DNA of 64,000 nt from Fibrobacter sp. GTDB lineage: Bacteria; Fibrobacterota; Chitinivibrionia; Chitinivibrionales; Chitinispirillaceae. The stretch is taken from NCBI GenBank assembly GCA_012728995.1, contig JAAYEB010000212.1, positions 1-64,000 of the forward strand, in the 5' to 3' direction. Position 1 is the first letter of the stretch. Each line of letters starts with the position of its first letter. The position numbers and the translations under genes are program-made. The notes beneath the pieces are model-generated. The model was given only the letters and a program-made list of their open reading frames with translations, had not been told where the DNA came from and did not search any database. Positions 45,879 to 56,556 of this stretch are shown here, piece after piece.

Positions 45879-46868
45879 TCAGGATACTTCCTGACCAACT
45901 CCCATAATGTTGTCTACATCCATACCAAATGTCAAGCCAAGATTTGTAAGAACCTGATTAAGCTCAATTAAGGATTTGCGTCCAAAATTTTTATATTTCA
46001 GCATATCAGATTCCTGATTTCTGACCAGATCTGCTAATGTATGTATGTTTGCTGCACGTAGACAGTTATTTGACCTTACAGATAATTCCAGTTCATCCAC
46101 TCTCATTTTCAGTAATTGACGAAGTCTTTCTGTTTTTTCGTCTCTTACCGTTTCCTGAACTGGCTCAAACTCACCCTCAATGTTAATAAAAACTTCCAGA
46201 TGGTCGTATAAAAGTTTTGCAGCATATCCCAGTGCATCTTCTACAGTTAAACTTCCATCAGTCCATATGTCAAAAATAATCCGGTCCATATCGGTACGTT
46301 GACCGACACGAGTGTTTTCAACAATATAATTTACTTTTTTTATAGGAGAGTAAATTGAATCTATTGGGATTGTTCCAACAGGATCTTCCTCCCTCCTGTT
46401 CAATTCGGCAGGTACATACCCTCTACCATCAGATACTCTCATTTCAATTTTCAGTTTTGCATCAGAATTGATAGTTGCAATATGCAGATCAGGGTTTAGA
46501 ATAATAACATCTGGATTCTTTTCAATATCTGATGCTTTTACCTCCCCTTCACCACTGACTTCTAGTCTGAGTGTAGTATCATGATCTGCAAGCAGTTTTA
46601 AGCGTAACTGTTTAATATTAAGAATTATATCAGTTACATCTTCAACCACACCCTCAATAGTAGAGTATTCATGCATTACACCATCAATTCGAATAGAATT
46701 TACTGCAGCCCCCTGAAGTGCCGATAGTAGAACTCTTCTGAGAGCATTTCCAATAGTATGTCCCCATCCTCTCTCAAGCGGTTCGACAATAACTTTTCCA
46801 TAATTCGGAATATTGTCTGGATTTTCAATCTGGATGCCTTTGGGCATCAGCAAGCTTTTCCATTTCAT
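45879..46868 (-). CDS. rpoA: RNA polymerase alpha subunit
   Basis: 329 aa. The N-terminal dimerisation domain carries LERGWGHTIGNALRRVLLSA and TNVTDIILN-like VTDIILNIKQL; the C-terminal alpha-CTD has ELSVRSNNCLRAANIHTLAD and LGLTFGMDVD. The start is taken at MKWKSLLMPKG, the common opening of the family, behind GGGAGAG; an earlier in-frame start inside rpsD was rejected. Gap to rpsD is 19 bp. Confidence 0.97.
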   Translation of the reverse strand: MKWKSLLMPKGIQIENPDNIPNYGKVIVEPLERGWGHTIGNALRRVLLSALQGAAVNSIRIDGVMHEYSTIEGVVEDVTDIILNIKQLRLKLLADHDTTLRLEVSGEGEVKASDIEKNPDVIILNPDLHIATINSDAKLKIEMRVSDGRGYVPAELNRREEDPVGTIPIDSIYSPIKKVNYIVENTRVGQRTDMDRIIFDIWTDGSLTVEDALGYAAKLLYDHLEVFINIEGEFEPVQETVRDEKTERLRQLLKMRVDELELSVRSNNCLRAANIHTLADLVRNQESDMLKYKNFGRKSLIELNQVLTNLGLTFGMDVDNIMGVGQEVS

Positions 46869-46887
46869 TTCGTTTCCACTCTCCCTT

Positions 46888-47511
46888 TTATCTGGAGTAA
46901 AGTTCGACCACGAGTTGTTCCTGGACATTAACCGGAATCTCGTTTCTTTCCGGTACACGAATCGCTGATCCTTCAAGCTTCACTTTATCTATTGAAAGCC
47001 ATTCTGGTGTATCTCGTAAGGATTTCAAAGAGCTGTGAATATTTTCCAATTTTTTGCTTTTTTCCCTTACCTGCACCAGATCCCCAGCTTTCAACTGATA
47101 AGATGGTATGTTAACCTTTTTACCATTGACTCTGAAATGATTATGCAAAACGAGCTGTCGAGCACTGGAACGAGATGGAGCAAATCCCAGACGATATACG
47201 ATATTATCCAATCTCATCTCAAGTAGCTGTAATAACCGGTCACCTGTAACTCCGGATGATTTTGACGATATAGTAAAATATCTTTCAAACTGTTTTTCCA
47301 AAACACCATAAATACGTCGTATTTTCTGTTTTTCACGCAACTGAAGATTATACTCAGTTGATGAGCGTCTACGTTTTGAAACTCTCATACCTGGGGGAAA
47401 CGGCCTTCTCTCAATAGCACAGTTCTCCGACTTGCACCGTTCTCCCTTTAACATTAACTTCATGCCTTCCCTGCGACATTGTCTACACCGCGGGCCGTGA
47501 TAAAGCGCCAT
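46888..47511 (-). CDS. rpsD: 30S ribosomal protein S4
   Basis: 207 aa. S4 domain RLDNIVYRLGFAPSRSSARQ with HNHFRVNGKKVNIPSY. The N-terminus has CRQCRREG and two further Cys (near 26 and 31), so it is the zinc-binding C+ form. AGGAGAAG precedes ATG. Usually also the translational repressor of the alpha operon. Confidence 0.98.
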   Translation of the reverse strand: MALYHGPRCRQCRREGMKLMLKGERCKSENCAIERRPFPPGMRVSKRRRSSTEYNLQLREKQKIRRIYGVLEKQFERYFTISSKSSGVTGDRLLQLLEMRLDNIVYRLGFAPSRSSARQLVLHNHFRVNGKKVNIPSYQLKAGDLVQVREKSKKLENIHSSLKSLRDTPEWLSIDKVKLEGSAIRVPERNEIPVNVQEQLVVELYSR

Positions 47512-47571
47512 GTCGTACTTCTCCTATATCTACTTATCTTATAATGCTAAATACTTTACAATGATCTATTA

Positions 47572-47958
47572 TTATACTCTTCTTCTTTTGGGCGGTCGGC
47601 ACCCATTATGTGGAACCGCAGTAAAATCCTTGATAGCTACTATTCGTAAACCTGCTGCGGCAAGCGCCCTGATAGCACCTTCTCTTCCATTCCCGGCTCC
47701 TCTCAAGTGCACTTCTATCTTTCGAACACCTGCATCAAAAGCCATTTTCCCTACAACCTCAGCTGCAATTCCAGCAGCAAAAGGTGTACTTTTTCTGGAT
47801 CCTTTAAAACCTGATTTCCCTGGCGTATTCCATACAATTACATTACCTTTTGCATCTGTTATATTAACAATTGTATTATTAAATGTTGCTCTAATGTGTG
47901 CAACACCCTCGGCAGATGCCTTTTTCTTCAATTTTTTTGTACCACTATCTTTATTCAT
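47572..47958 (-). CDS. rpsK: 30S ribosomal protein S11
   Basis: 128 aa. [32 protein letters not shown] and the C-terminal CRPPKRRRV-type ending ([12 protein letters not shown]) identify it. AGGAG precedes ATG at a somewhat long spacing. Confidence 0.98.
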   Translation of the reverse strand: MNKDSGTKKLKKKASAEGVAHIRATFNNTIVNITDAKGNVIVWNTPGKSGFKGSRKSTPFAAGIAAEVVGKMAFDAGVRKIEVHLRGAGNGREGAIRALAAAGLRIVAIKDFTAVPHNGCRPPKRRRV

Positions 47959-47982
47959 TACTAGAATATCTCCTGGTTATTA

Positions 47983-48366
47983 TCAGCCCTTTGTTGGAGC
48001 CTTTTTCTTGTTCGCAATAGTACGTCTAGGTCCTTTTCGTGTACGCGCATTGGTTCTTGTACGCTGTCCGTTAGCAGGCAATCCACGGCGATGCCGTAAT
48101 CCCCTGTAGCATCCAACATCCATTAACCGCTTTATATTCATCCTTACAGAACCACGCAGATTACCTTCTGTCTGATATTCACTATCAACAATTCTTCTTA
48201 TTCTGTCCAACTCTTCTTCAGAAAGATCCTTGATCTTTCTGTTCACATCAATTCCAGCCTTTTCCAGAATCTCCTGCGCCGACGACTCACCTATACCGAA
48301 AACATATGTCAGCGCTATTAAACTACGCTTATTATTCGGAATGTCTACACCCGCTACACGAGCCAC
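47983..48366 (-). CDS. rpsM: 30S ribosomal protein S13
   Basis: 127 aa. [20 protein letters not shown] and [20 protein letters not shown] are diagnostic. Uses a GTG start behind AAGGGGG. Confidence 0.98.
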   Translation of the reverse strand: MARVAGVDIPNNKRSLIALTYVFGIGESSAQEILEKAGIDVNRKIKDLSEEELDRIRRIVDSEYQTEGNLRGSVRMNIKRLMDVGCYRGLRHRRGLPANGQRTRTNARTRKGPRRTIANKKKAPTKG

Positions 48367-48442
48367 TTTGCGACCCCCTTATAAGAAATTCTAATGTTCA
48401 AATTCATTTTCATAATATCACTCAATTTTTTTTTACAGATTT

Positions 48443-48559
48443 TTATCCCTGACGCTGTTTATGCTTGGGACTCTTGGTGCAAATCACTCTGACTACACCT
48501 TTTCGTTTTATTATTTTACAATCTTTACAAATTCTTTTTACTGAAGCCCGGACTTTCAA
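48443..48559 (-). CDS. rpmJ: 50S ribosomal protein L36
   Basis: 38 aa with a TTG start (48559-48557) behind a clear AGGAGTG. The product [20 protein letters not shown], then [17 protein letters not shown], has Cys11, Cys14, Cys27 and His32, the zinc-binding form. It lies in the usual slot between infA and rpsM and is easy to miss because of its size and TTG start. Confidence 0.96.
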   Translation of the reverse strand: MKVRASVKRICKDCKIIKRKGVVRVICTKSPKHKQRQG

Positions 48560-48570
48560 TTTGCACACTC

Positions 48571-48789
48571 CTATTTATATCTGTATACGATTCTTCCTCT
48601 ATTTAAATCATAGGGAGATAATTCAACCAGTACTTTATCTCCAGGCAGAATCCGAATATAATTCATTCTCATCTTACCGGAAATATGGGCCAATATTTCA
48701 TGTTTATTTTCAAGCATTACTTTGAATGTAGCATTCGGCAAAGTTTCTGTTATTTTACCTTCTACCTGTATCGAATCATTTTTTGCCAT
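48571..48789 (-). CDS. infA: Translation initiation factor IF-1
   Basis: 72 aa. [36 protein letters not shown] and [17 protein letters not shown] make the single OB-fold factor. Follows secY by 17 bp without the adk or map genes that often lie between. Upstream Shine-Dalgarno is weak. Confidence 0.98.
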   Translation of the reverse strand: MAKNDSIQVEGKITETLPNATFKVMLENKHEILAHISGKMRMNYIRILPGDKVLVELSPYDLNRGRIVYRYK

Positions 48790-48806
48790 AATATTTATCT
48801 AACAGG

Positions 48807-50129
48807 CTAGTGCCGCCTGCCCCGTAATCTCCCTTTCTTCATGAAACCTTCATAATTTCTCATCTGAAGATGAGATTCCAGTTGCTGCAATGTATCAAGA
48901 GCAACTCCAACTACAATCAGTACGCTTGTTCCACCAAAATAGAAATTTATTTTCATGCTGCCCATTAAAAGAAATGGTATTATTGCGATAAATGCCAGAA
49001 AAACAGATCCTGGTAGAGTGATACGACTTAAAACATTATCCAGAAATTCAGCAGTTTTCTTTCCTGGCCTTATACCTGGAATAAAACCACCAGATCTTTT
49101 CAAATTGTCAGCAATATCAAGTGGGTTAAAAATAACTGCTGTATAAAAATATGTAAAGAATATTATTAATAATGCATATATAATTGAATATAAAAAGCCT
49201 CCTGGAGCAAACATTCTTGTAATATCTTCCATAACTACAGATTCGGGAAAGAAACTCTTTATCATTCCAGGAAATGTCATAAGTGATGATGCAAATATTA
49301 TTGGTATAACACCTGCCATATTTAATCTTAATGGTAATACAGTATTTTGGCCCGCATACATCTTTGTGCCCACTACCTTTTTGGGCGTCTGTATTGGAAT
49401 TCTTCTCATAGCCTGAGTCATCATAACGATAAACGCAGTCATACCAATGATAATTGCAAGAATAATTAACTCCATAAAAGGATGCCGCGTACCTGCAATA
49501 ATCTGTTGAGTTTCAGCAATAACTGCATTTGGTAACCCTGCAACGATTCCTATAAATATTATTAATGAAATTCCATTTCCAATACCTCTATTAGTAATCT
49601 GTTCCCCAAGCCACATAATAATCATGGTACCTGTGGTAAGACTCAAAGCTGTCAAAAGTGTAAATTTTATTCCCATTAAGCTTGAATTAACAGCATGAAC
49701 GCCTGTAATTGGAGATGTTATACTCTGTAAAAAGATACTGATCCCAATAGCCTGGATTAGCGATAATAATACTGTTCCGTATCTTGTATACTGAGTAATC
49801 TTTTTTCTTCCCTCTCCACCTTCACGCTGAAGTTTATGAAAATAGGGAAAAACTGTTCCCAATAACTGGATTATAATTGAAGCACTGATATAGGGCATAA
49901 TACCCAGTGCAAAAACAGTTACTCTTTTGAATGCTCCCCCGACAAACATATCATAAAGACCAAATAAGGAATTCTGGGATTGAGCAAAAAAATCTGCCAA
50001 CACTCGTGGATCTATTCCCGGTGTAGGTACATGTCCACCCAGTCTATAAAAAAAGACCATTAGAAGCGTAAATAAAATACGCTTCCTTAACTCTGGAATT
50101 CTAAAAATATTCTTGAAAGTTTCAAGCAC
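48807..50129 (-). CDS. secY: Protein translocase subunit SecY
   Basis: 440 aa with ten membrane helices. LGIMPYISASIIIQLL, GIGNGISLIIFIGI and LKRSGGFIPGIRPGKKTAEF are typical. Inner membrane protein-conducting channel. GTG start overlapping the rplO stop by 8 bases. Confidence 0.98.
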   Translation of the reverse strand: MLETFKNIFRIPELRKRILFTLLMVFFYRLGGHVPTPGIDPRVLADFFAQSQNSLFGLYDMFVGGAFKRVTVFALGIMPYISASIIIQLLGTVFPYFHKLQREGGEGRKKITQYTRYGTVLLSLIQAIGISIFLQSITSPITGVHAVNSSLMGIKFTLLTALSLTTGTMIIMWLGEQITNRGIGNGISLIIFIGIVAGLPNAVIAETQQIIAGTRHPFMELIILAIIIGMTAFIVMMTQAMRRIPIQTPKKVVGTKMYAGQNTVLPLRLNMAGVIPIIFASSLMTFPGMIKSFFPESVVMEDITRMFAPGGFLYSIIYALLIIFFTYFYTAVIFNPLDIADNLKRSGGFIPGIRPGKKTAEFLDNVLSRITLPGSVFLAFIAIIPFLLMGSMKINFYFGGTSVLIVVGVALDTLQQLESHLQMRNYEGFMKKGRLRGRRH

Positions 50130-50574
50130 GACCTATTACCTCTGCTTTCCCTTTAGCTTTTTCTATCTTTTCTCTTGCAGTCTTGGAAAATGAGTGAGCC
50201 TTTATTGTAATTGGTTTTGTTATTTCTCCGTCACCCAGAACCTTAACCGGCCTGTCAATTTCATGAATAAGTCCAAGATCGTGAAGTGTTTCGATATTTA
50301 TCTCACCTTCATTATCCAGTTTTTCAAGATTACCAACATTTACTATCTGAAACTCTTTTTTAAAAGGATTATAAAAACCCCTTTTTGGTAACCTCCGAGT
50401 AAGGGGAGTTTGACCACCTTCAAAATAACTTTTTGTAGGAGCACCTTTTCGTGCTTTATAACCATTATTCCCTTTACCAGCAGTTGTACCCGTTCCGCTT
50501 CCCTGTCCCCGGCCGACTCTTTTTGAATTTTTCCTGCAGCCTGGTACTGGTTTTATTTCGTTCAGCTTCAGCAT
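50122..50574 (-). CDS. rplO: 50S ribosomal protein L15
   Basis: 150 aa. KRVGRGQGSGTGTTAGKGNNG and GGQTPLTRRLPKRGF are diagnostic. The start is MLKLNEIKP behind GGAGAATAAA, directly after the rpmD stop (TAAAATG). Confidence 0.97.
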   Translation of the reverse strand: MLKLNEIKPVPGCRKNSKRVGRGQGSGTGTTAGKGNNGYKARKGAPTKSYFEGGQTPLTRRLPKRGFYNPFKKEFQIVNVGNLEKLDNEGEINIETLHDLGLIHEIDRPVKVLGDGEITKPITIKAHSFSKTAREKIEKAKGKAEVIGRA

Positions 50575-50575
50575 T

Positions 50576-50767
50576 TTATTCTCCATCGATTTCTTCAAAT
50601 TTCACAAGATGTTTTACAGTATTAATCATACCTCTTATAGAAGGGGTATCATTATGAATAACCGTTTTGTTTATTTTACCAAGACCCAGAGCTTTAATAG
50701 TACATTTTTGATTTTCTAATCTCTTGATTGCACTCCTGATCTGTGTAATTTTTATTTTCCTGGCCAT
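50576..50767 (-). CDS. rpmD: 50S ribosomal protein L30
   Basis: 63 aa. KIKITQIRSAIKRLENQKCT and LGLGKINKTVIHNDTPSIRG match L30. AGAGGTTTAAG precedes ATG. Confidence 0.96.
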   Translation of the reverse strand: MARKIKITQIRSAIKRLENQKCTIKALGLGKINKTVIHNDTPSIRGMINTVKHLVKFEEIDGE

Positions 50768-50782
50768 CTTAAACCTCTTTTT

Positions 50783-51295
50783 TTATGCACTTGCTTTTTG
50801 TGTTGGTACTTGTCTTAATTTCCAGATCTGCTCTTTTGTCTTAAGCTGCATTAATCCATCCATTGTTGCCTTAACAACATTATGAGAATTCGTAGTACCT
50901 AAACACTTTGTCAAAATATTTTTGATACCAGCCAATTCCAATACAGCTCTTGCCGGTCCCCCTGCAATAACACCGGTTCCAGGTGCAGCTGGTTTAAGTA
51001 TAATTTTACCTGCTCCAAAATGCCCTATTACCTCATGGGGTATAGTACCATTTATCAGATTTACTACTACCAGATTCTTTTTGGCAGCTTCTATAGCTTT
51101 TCTTATTGCCTCGGTAACATCATTTGCTTTTCCCATTCCGATTCCAATTTTTCCGTTCCCATCACCAACAGTGACAAGTGCATTAAAACCGAATCTTCTT
51201 CCGCCTTTAACTACTTTGGCAACTCTACTTACAGATACCAGTCTGTCTGTTAACTGAGATTCTTCGCCACTACCAATAAATTCTTCGTTGCTCAA
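50783..51295 (-). CDS. rpsE: 30S ribosomal protein S5
   Basis: 170 aa from a TTG start (SNEEF...) preceded by AAAGGGG; a GTG at 51337, overlapping rplR, would give 184 aa and is the alternative. [31 protein letters not shown] and [20 protein letters not shown] identify S5. Confidence 0.93.
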   Translation of the reverse strand: MSNEEFIGSGEESQLTDRLVSVSRVAKVVKGGRRFGFNALVTVGDGNGKIGIGMGKANDVTEAIRKAIEAAKKNLVVVNLINGTIPHEVIGHFGAGKIILKPAAPGTGVIAGGPARAVLELAGIKNILTKCLGTTNSHNVVKATMDGLMQLKTKEQIWKLRQVPTQKASA

Positions 51296-51314
51296 GCCTT
51301 CAACCCCTTTCACT

Positions 51315-51689
51315 TCAGAAGACCAACCCTTTTTCACGGGCTGCTTCAGCCAGTGTTTTTACTCGTCCGTGGAACAGATACCCTTTTCTGTCAAACACTA
51401 CACTTTTTACACCCTTTTGTATCGCCATATCTGCCAGTAACTCGCCAACTATTTTCGATACATCTTTTTTTGTTAAATCTTTTCCAATAACTTTTTCCGA
51501 AAAAGATTTTCCCCGGCTTCCCACCTGAACGATTGTTTTTCCATTTATATCATCAACCAACTGTGCATATATGTGCTTTAAACTTCTGCGGACACACAAT
51601 CGAGGGCGATCGGGTGTACCAATCACTTTTTTCCGTACACGAGCAGCTCTTCGAGAGCGCTCACTGATCCTTAATTTTGCTTTATCCAT
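51315..51689 (-). CDS. rplR: 50S ribosomal protein L18
   Basis: 124 aa. [20 protein letters not shown] and the C-terminal [20 protein letters not shown] are diagnostic. ATG at MDKAKLR; a GTG six codons earlier (51707) is possible but less well placed. Confidence 0.96.
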   Translation of the reverse strand: MDKAKLRISERSRRAARVRKKVIGTPDRPRLCVRRSLKHIYAQLVDDINGKTIVQVGSRGKSFSEKVIGKDLTKKDVSKIVGELLADMAIQKGVKSVVFDRKGYLFHGRVKTLAEAAREKGLVF

Positions 51690-51715
51690 TTTTATATTTC
51701 GCTCCACACTTTAAC

Positions 51716-52264
51716 TTATTTACCAGCAGCTTTTCCAACTTTTCTTCTAATCTGTTCACCCAGATATCTTATACCCTTCCCTTTATAAGGCTCCGACGGT
51801 CGGATACGACGGATATCTGCAGCAACCTGGCCCACTTTCTGCTTATCAATTCCCTGTATGGTTATTTTGTTAGGATTATCCAACGTAAATGTGATACCAT
51901 CAGGAGCTTTATATGGTTTCGGACTTGCAAACCCAACAGATACTGCCAAATCCTTCCCTTTTAATTCTGCCTTGTATCCTACACCAACAATTTCCAGTTC
52001 ACGTTTATACCCTTGCGAAACACCAGTTACCATATTGTTGATCAGTACTCTGTATAGCCCCCAAAGTGCTTTAACATTTTTATTATCTTTACGATCCTCT
52101 TTCGGGCTAACATGAACCTCGTTTTCCTTTACCTCAACAACTATTTCAACAGGAAATTCCCTGGCAAGCAAGCCTTTGCTTCCCTTGACTTCGATCTGTC
52201 GTCCGGTTACGGAAACCTCAACATCTTGAGGAATTTTGACCGGTAATTTACCTATACGAGACAA
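51716..52264 (-). CDS. rplF: 50S ribosomal protein L6
   Basis: 182 aa. SRIGKLPVKIPQDVEV and the C-terminal IRRIRPSEPYKGKGIRYLGE signature. TTG start behind AAAGGAG. Confidence 0.97.
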   Translation of the reverse strand: MSRIGKLPVKIPQDVEVSVTGRQIEVKGSKGLLAREFPVEIVVEVKENEVHVSPKEDRKDNKNVKALWGLYRVLINNMVTGVSQGYKRELEIVGVGYKAELKGKDLAVSVGFASPKPYKAPDGITFTLDNPNKITIQGIDKQKVGQVAADIRRIRPSEPYKGKGIRYLGEQIRRKVGKAAGK

Positions 52265-52322
52265 GATTTACTCCTTTATTATAAACCGAATCAGTTCTCT
52301 TTGAGGATACTTCTGGTAAATA

Positions 52323-52718
52323 CTACCAGACCATACCAATCACTTCTCCGCCTACATTCATTTTTCTGCATTCATAATCGGTCATGACACCCTTTGATGT
52401 AGTTACAATTGCTATACCCATTCCATTAAGGACTTTTGGTATTTTTTTAGTGCCCTTGTAAAATTTTCTTCCAGGTGTACTAACTCTTTTTAATCCCTGA
52501 ATAGCATTCTTCTGATCTTCGTTGTACTTCAATAAAACCTTAATTGTTCCCTGCTTACCATCATCTACAAAAGCATATTTACTAATGAAATGATTTTCGT
52601 ACAGTATTCTTGTAATCTCCCTTTTCAAATTTGAACCAGGGATATCAACAGTTCTCTTTTTTGCCTGAGCAGCATTTCTGATTCTATTGAACATATCAGC
52701 AATTTGATCCGTCAACAT
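52323..52718 (-). CDS. rpsH: 30S ribosomal protein S8
   Basis: 131 aa. DQIADMFNRIRNAAQAKKRT and KKIPKVLNGMGIAIVTTSKG with the terminal GEVIGMVW. AAAGGG precedes ATG. Confidence 0.97.
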   Translation of the reverse strand: MLTDQIADMFNRIRNAAQAKKRTVDIPGSNLKREITRILYENHFISKYAFVDDGKQGTIKVLLKYNEDQKNAIQGLKRVSTPGRKFYKGTKKIPKVLNGMGIAIVTTSKGVMTDYECRKMNVGGEVIGMVW

Positions 52719-52743
52719 TAATTCAGCCCTTTCTTAATAAACA

Positions 52744-52929
52744 CTACCAACTGGCCTTAACTACACCAGGAATTTCTCCTTTAAGTGCCATTTCACGGAA
52801 ACATATTCTGCATAACCCAAAATCCTGAATGAAAGCTCTAGGTCTCCCACACCGCCGACACCTGTTATACTTTCTTGTAGAAAATTTTGGTTTTCTTCTG
52901 CTTTTTTCAATTAATGCTTTTCGTGCCAC
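52744..52929 (-). CDS. rpsN: 30S ribosomal protein S14, zinc-binding type Z
   Basis: 61 aa short S14 with two CxxC pairs (RCRRCGRP and LCRICFRE), the zinc-binding form. KASW ends the chain as usual. GTG start behind GGGAG. Confidence 0.97.
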   Translation of the reverse strand: MARKALIEKSRRKPKFSTRKYNRCRRCGRPRAFIQDFGLCRICFREMALKGEIPGVVKASW

Positions 52930-52944
52930 ATCTATCTCCCAGCT

Positions 52945-53505
52945 CTATTTTCTAAAAGGCATTCCCATTTCCTGTAAAAGTCCCAATGCCTCTTCATTGG
53001 TATTGGCAGTTGTACAGATACAGATGTCCATACCTGATATTTTTGATACTTTATCACGATCAATTTCCAAAAAGACTATCTGTTCTTTTATTCCCATATT
53101 ATAATTCCCGAAGCCATCAAACGACTTTCGTGACAGTCCTCTAAAATCCCTTATTCGGGGAATGGTTATAGCTACAAGCCTGTCAAAAAATTCATACATT
53201 CTGTCGTTACGAAGCGTCACCTTAACTCCGATAGGCATATTTTCCCTAAGCTTGAAATTTGATATAGCTTTTCGGGCACGAGTTACCACCGGCTTCTGTC
53301 CTGTTATTTCACGCATACACATTATTGCTTCATCCAAAAGTTTTGCATCAGAAACAGCATCACCAACACCCATATTAATCACGATCTTATCAAGACGTGG
53401 AATATCCATATCGTTTTTATATCCAAACCTTTTTTTGAGCGCAGGGACTGTATTCTTAAAATACTTCTCCCTCATTCTGGGTTTAATTTTTGTCTCTGTA
53501 CTCAC
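52945..53505 (-). CDS. rplE: 50S ribosomal protein L5
   Basis: 186 aa. [37 protein letters not shown] and [11 protein letters not shown] are diagnostic. GTG start overlapping the rplX stop by 4 bases (GTGA). Confidence 0.97.
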   Translation of the reverse strand: MSTETKIKPRMREKYFKNTVPALKKRFGYKNDMDIPRLDKIVINMGVGDAVSDAKLLDEAIMCMREITGQKPVVTRARKAISNFKLRENMPIGVKVTLRNDRMYEFFDRLVAITIPRIRDFRGLSRKSFDGFGNYNMGIKEQIVFLEIDRDKVSKISGMDICICTTANTNEEALGLLQEMGMPFRK

Positions 53506-53819
53506 TCTATCATCTCCTTAGCCTTTTTTGAAAATCTTACTCTTTTACCGTTATCCAGAATACTTGTTCCCACTCTTGTCGGTTTACCAGTTTTTGGACA
53601 TACAAGCATCAAATTGGAAATATTAATTGATGCTTCTTTTTCAATAATACCACCCTGCTGATTTTTCGGGTTTGGCTTCATATGTCGTTTAACCATGTTA
53701 ATACCTTCGACAATTGCCCTTTTCTTTTCAGGAATAACTCTTAATATTTTTCCTGTTTTTCCCTTATACTCACCAGTTATTACCTTAACAACATCATCTT
53801 TACGCAGCCGAAATGCCAT
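53502..53819 (-). CDS. rplX: 50S ribosomal protein L24
   Basis: 105 aa. KOW motif [20 protein letters not shown] and [20 protein letters not shown]. The start at MAFRLRKDD is chosen; an ATG two codons earlier is equally usable with the GGGAG upstream. Confidence 0.95.
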   Translation of the reverse strand: MAFRLRKDDVVKVITGEYKGKTGKILRVIPEKKRAIVEGINMVKRHMKPNPKNQQGGIIEKEASINISNLMLVCPKTGKPTRVGTSILDNGKRVRFSKKAKEMIE

Positions 53820-53841
53820 AATCATTAATCTCCCATTATTT

Positions 53842-54210
53842 TCAGAGAACTTCCGGTGCAAGAGAAATTATACGTGTAAACCTTTTTTCTCTAAGTTCGC
53901 GTGCAACCGGTCCAAATATTCGTGTTCCTTTTGGTTCTCCATTGTCATTTATAATAACGGCAGCATTATCACTAAAGCGGATATATGTTCCGTCTTTACG
54001 TCCGTACTCCTTTTTTGTACGCACTATTACCGCTTTTGCCACCGTTCCCTTTTTTACTGCTCCATTAGGCATAGCATCTTTTATCGAAACAACAATAACG
54101 TCACCTACCCGGGCATAACGCCTTCGCGTTCCGCCAAGGATTCGGATACATTCCACCTTTTTAGCGCCGGAATTATCGGCTACGTTTAACCATGTTTCAA
54201 CCTGTATCAT
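53842..54210 (-). CDS. rplN: 50S ribosomal protein L14
   Basis: 122 aa. [20 protein letters not shown] and [20 protein letters not shown] identify L14. GAGGGAG precedes ATG. Confidence 0.98.
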   Translation of the reverse strand: MIQVETWLNVADNSGAKKVECIRILGGTRRRYARVGDVIVVSIKDAMPNGAVKKGTVAKAVIVRTKKEYGRKDGTYIRFSDNAAVIINDNGEPKGTRIFGPVARELREKRFTRIISLAPEVL

Positions 54211-54256
54211 TACTCCCTCACTTGCTTCTTTTTAGAAATAACGAATAACCGATAGC

Positions 54257-54514
54257 TTATTTTGCCTTCTCCAGCACTTCACTAACACGCCATCTCTTGG
54301 TTTTTGACAACGGACGTGTTTCGGTAATTCTCACTTTATCACCAATTTTACATTCATCTTTTTCATCATGAGCCACATATCGTTTATCCAATCTTACAAT
54401 TTTACCATATGTAGGATGCATAAACTTCCGCTGAACCTCTATGACAACACTTTTGTTCATTTTGTCACTAACGACAACACCTATTCGTTCTTTACGTTCA
54501 TTTCTTTCTGCCAT
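54257..54514 (-). CDS. rpsQ: 30S ribosomal protein S17
   Basis: 85 aa. [20 protein letters not shown] and [20 protein letters not shown] are typical. GAGG precedes ATG. Confidence 0.97.
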   Translation of the reverse strand: MAERNERKERIGVVVSDKMNKSVVIEVQRKFMHPTYGKIVRLDKRYVAHDEKDECKIGDKVRITETRPLSKTKRWRVSEVLEKAK

Positions 54515-54578
54515 GCGTTTTCCTCACTGGATACCAGGTTTTTTGCACTTTACTACCCTTTTGGGTGTTTATTTATCA

Positions 54579-54776
54579 TTAAGGTGCAACCGTGGCCTTT
54601 TCATTTTTTATCGTTTTTACTCTGGCAATATCTCTTCTTACTAATCTAAGCTGTAAAGGATTTGCCAACTGCCCCATCTTTGCCTGAAATCTCAGATTGA
54701 ATAGTTCTTCTTCCAACTCGTCAATCTTTTTTTCAATTTCTTCCCGTGACATTTCACGAATTTCTCTTGCTTTCAT
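54579..54776 (-). CDS. rpmC: 50S ribosomal protein L29
   Basis: 65 aa. [20 protein letters not shown] and [14 protein letters not shown] match L29. AGGG precedes ATG. Confidence 0.97.
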   Translation of the reverse strand: MKAREIREMSREEIEKKIDELEEELFNLRFQAKMGQLANPLQLRLVRRDIARVKTIKNEKATVAP

Positions 54777-54787
54777 GACTGTATACC

Positions 54788-55198
54788 CTACTTTTCTGCT
54801 TCTATGAAACGTGCCTGTATCGGTAGTTTCTGTGCTGCCAGCCGAAAAGCCTCTTTTGCAATATCCGACTTTACGCCAGCCATTTCAAACATCACTGTTC
54901 CCGGCTTTACAACAGCCACCCATCCCTCTGGAGCACCTTTACCTTTACCCATTCGGGACTCCGCCGGATGCTTTGTATATGGTTTATCCGGAAATACTCT
55001 TATCCAGATTTTTCCGCCTCTTTTAATAAATCTTGTCATAGCAATACGCGCAGCCTCAATTTGTCTGTTATCAATCCATCCAGGCTGCATCGATTGTAGT
55101 CCGAATTCACCAAATGATATCTTGTTACAGCGAGTAGCCATGCCACGCATACGCCCACGTTGTGTCTTTCTCCAGGTAACTTTTTTCGGTGACAGCAT
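54788..55198 (-). CDS. rplP: 50S ribosomal protein L16
   Basis: 136 aa. [20 protein letters not shown] and [25 protein letters not shown] precedes ATG. Confidence 0.98.
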   Translation of the reverse strand: MLSPKKVTWRKTQRGRMRGMATRCNKISFGEFGLQSMQPGWIDNRQIEAARIAMTRFIKRGGKIWIRVFPDKPYTKHPAESRMGKGKGAPEGWVAVVKPGTVMFEMAGVKSDIAKEAFRLAAQKLPIQARFIEAEK

Positions 55199-55214
55199 CT
55201 TTTTTCAATCCTCC

Positions 55215-55886
55215 CTAAGCACGTACACCTTCACCAGCCGTAACTTGCTGTTTTTCATTACGACCAATAACTTCACCTTTACATATCCATACTTTTATAC
55301 CTACACAACCATAAGTTGTATGTGCCGTTGAAGTTGAATAATCGATATCAGCACGCAAGGTATGTAATGGAATACGCCCTTCCTTATACGTCTCAGTTCT
55401 GGCGATTTCAGCACCGTTAAGCCGTCCTGAGATCATTACTTTTATTCCTTCGGCTCCCATTCTCATTGCCGTAGAAATTGCTTTTTTTGTAGCCTTTTTG
55501 TAAGAAACCCTTTTTTCGACCTGTCGCGCGATATTATCGGCAACAAGCTGACTGTCCATTTCCGGTTTCTTTACCTCTCTTATGTTAATCTGTATCTCTT
55601 TTTGTGTAAGATGTTGGAGTTCTCCCTTAAGCCTCTCAACTTCTTCACCTTTCTTTCCAATAACAATACCTGGTCTTGATGTATGTATTCCAACAGTAAC
55701 TCTCTTGGCAGTACGTTCTATTTCCAAAGCTGAAATCCCACCATGCTCAAGACGTTTTCTCAGATAATTCCTTATAAGAATATCTTCATACAGATAATCT
55801 GCAAAACGATCCTTAGCGAACCAGTTTGAAAACCAGGATCGGGTTATCCCCAACCTTATACCTACCGGATTCGTTTTCTGACCCAC
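55215..55886 (-). CDS. rpsC: 30S ribosomal protein S3
   Basis: 223 aa. [20 protein letters not shown], the KH-domain [20 protein letters not shown] and [23 protein letters not shown] start behind AGGAGGAG. Confidence 0.98.
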   Translation of the reverse strand: MGQKTNPVGIRLGITRSWFSNWFAKDRFADYLYEDILIRNYLRKRLEHGGISALEIERTAKRVTVGIHTSRPGIVIGKKGEEVERLKGELQHLTQKEIQINIREVKKPEMDSQLVADNIARQVEKRVSYKKATKKAISTAMRMGAEGIKVMISGRLNGAEIARTETYKEGRIPLHTLRADIDYSTSTAHTTYGCVGIKVWICKGEVIGRNEKQQVTAGEGVRA

Positions 55887-55898
55887 AACTCCTCCTGT

Positions 55899-56243
55899 TT
55901 AATTCTCTACCGTTACAGTAATATGACACATGCGCTTTAAGATTTGTGATGCACGTCCCTGAGCCCTGGCCCGAAACCTTTTCATCACTGGCCCTTCATC
56001 AACTCGTATTTCCTTTATACGAAGCTCTTCCAGATCAATAGCAGTATCTGTATTTTTGCTTTGCATATTGGCAACCGCTGACTTTAGAACCTTAGCAATA
56101 TCAGTCGCAACTTTTTTATTAATATTAAATTCAAGAAGCCCCAAAGCCTCTCCAACCATCATTCCCCGGACTGCATCCGCAACCAACCTTGCTTTCCTTG
56201 GCGCCGATCGCAAATATTTAATTTTAGCAATTGATTCCACCAT
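55899..56243 (-). CDS. rplV: 50S ribosomal protein L22
   Basis: 114 aa. RSAPRKARLVADAVRGMMV and the C-terminal RFRARAQGRASQILKRMCHI. The ATG abuts GGGGAGGA; the GTG at codon 2 has better spacing and may be the true start. Confidence 0.96.
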   Translation of the reverse strand: MVESIAKIKYLRSAPRKARLVADAVRGMMVGEALGLLEFNINKKVATDIAKVLKSAVANMQSKNTDTAIDLEELRIKEIRVDEGPVMKRFRARAQGRASQILKRMCHITVTVEN

Positions 56244-56254
56244 TCCTCCCCGGG

Positions 56255-56539
56255 TTATCTCTTTGCTGTTTTATCACTTTTTGCACCACTATGTCCACGA
56301 TACTGACGTGTGGGAGCAAATTCACCTAATTTATGTCCAACCATATTTTCAGTCACATAAACCGGCACAAATTTATTACCATTATGCACCGCAAATGTAT
56401 GTCCGACAAACTCAGGAAGTATCATAGATCTTCTTGACCATGTCTTAATTACTTTTTTTTGGCCACTTTTGTTAGACTCATCTACTTTCTTTAATACATG
56501 GTCGTCTACAAACGGCCCCTTTTTTATTGATCTCGACAT
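56255..56539 (-). CDS. rpsS: 30S ribosomal protein S19
   Basis: 94 aa. [39 protein letters not shown] and [21 protein letters not shown] precedes ATG. Confidence 0.98.
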   Translation of the reverse strand: MSRSIKKGPFVDDHVLKKVDESNKSGQKKVIKTWSRRSMILPEFVGHTFAVHNGNKFVPVYVTENMVGHKLGEFAPTRQYRGHSGAKSDKTAKR

Positions 56540-56556
56540 AATTTATCCTTTTCCTT

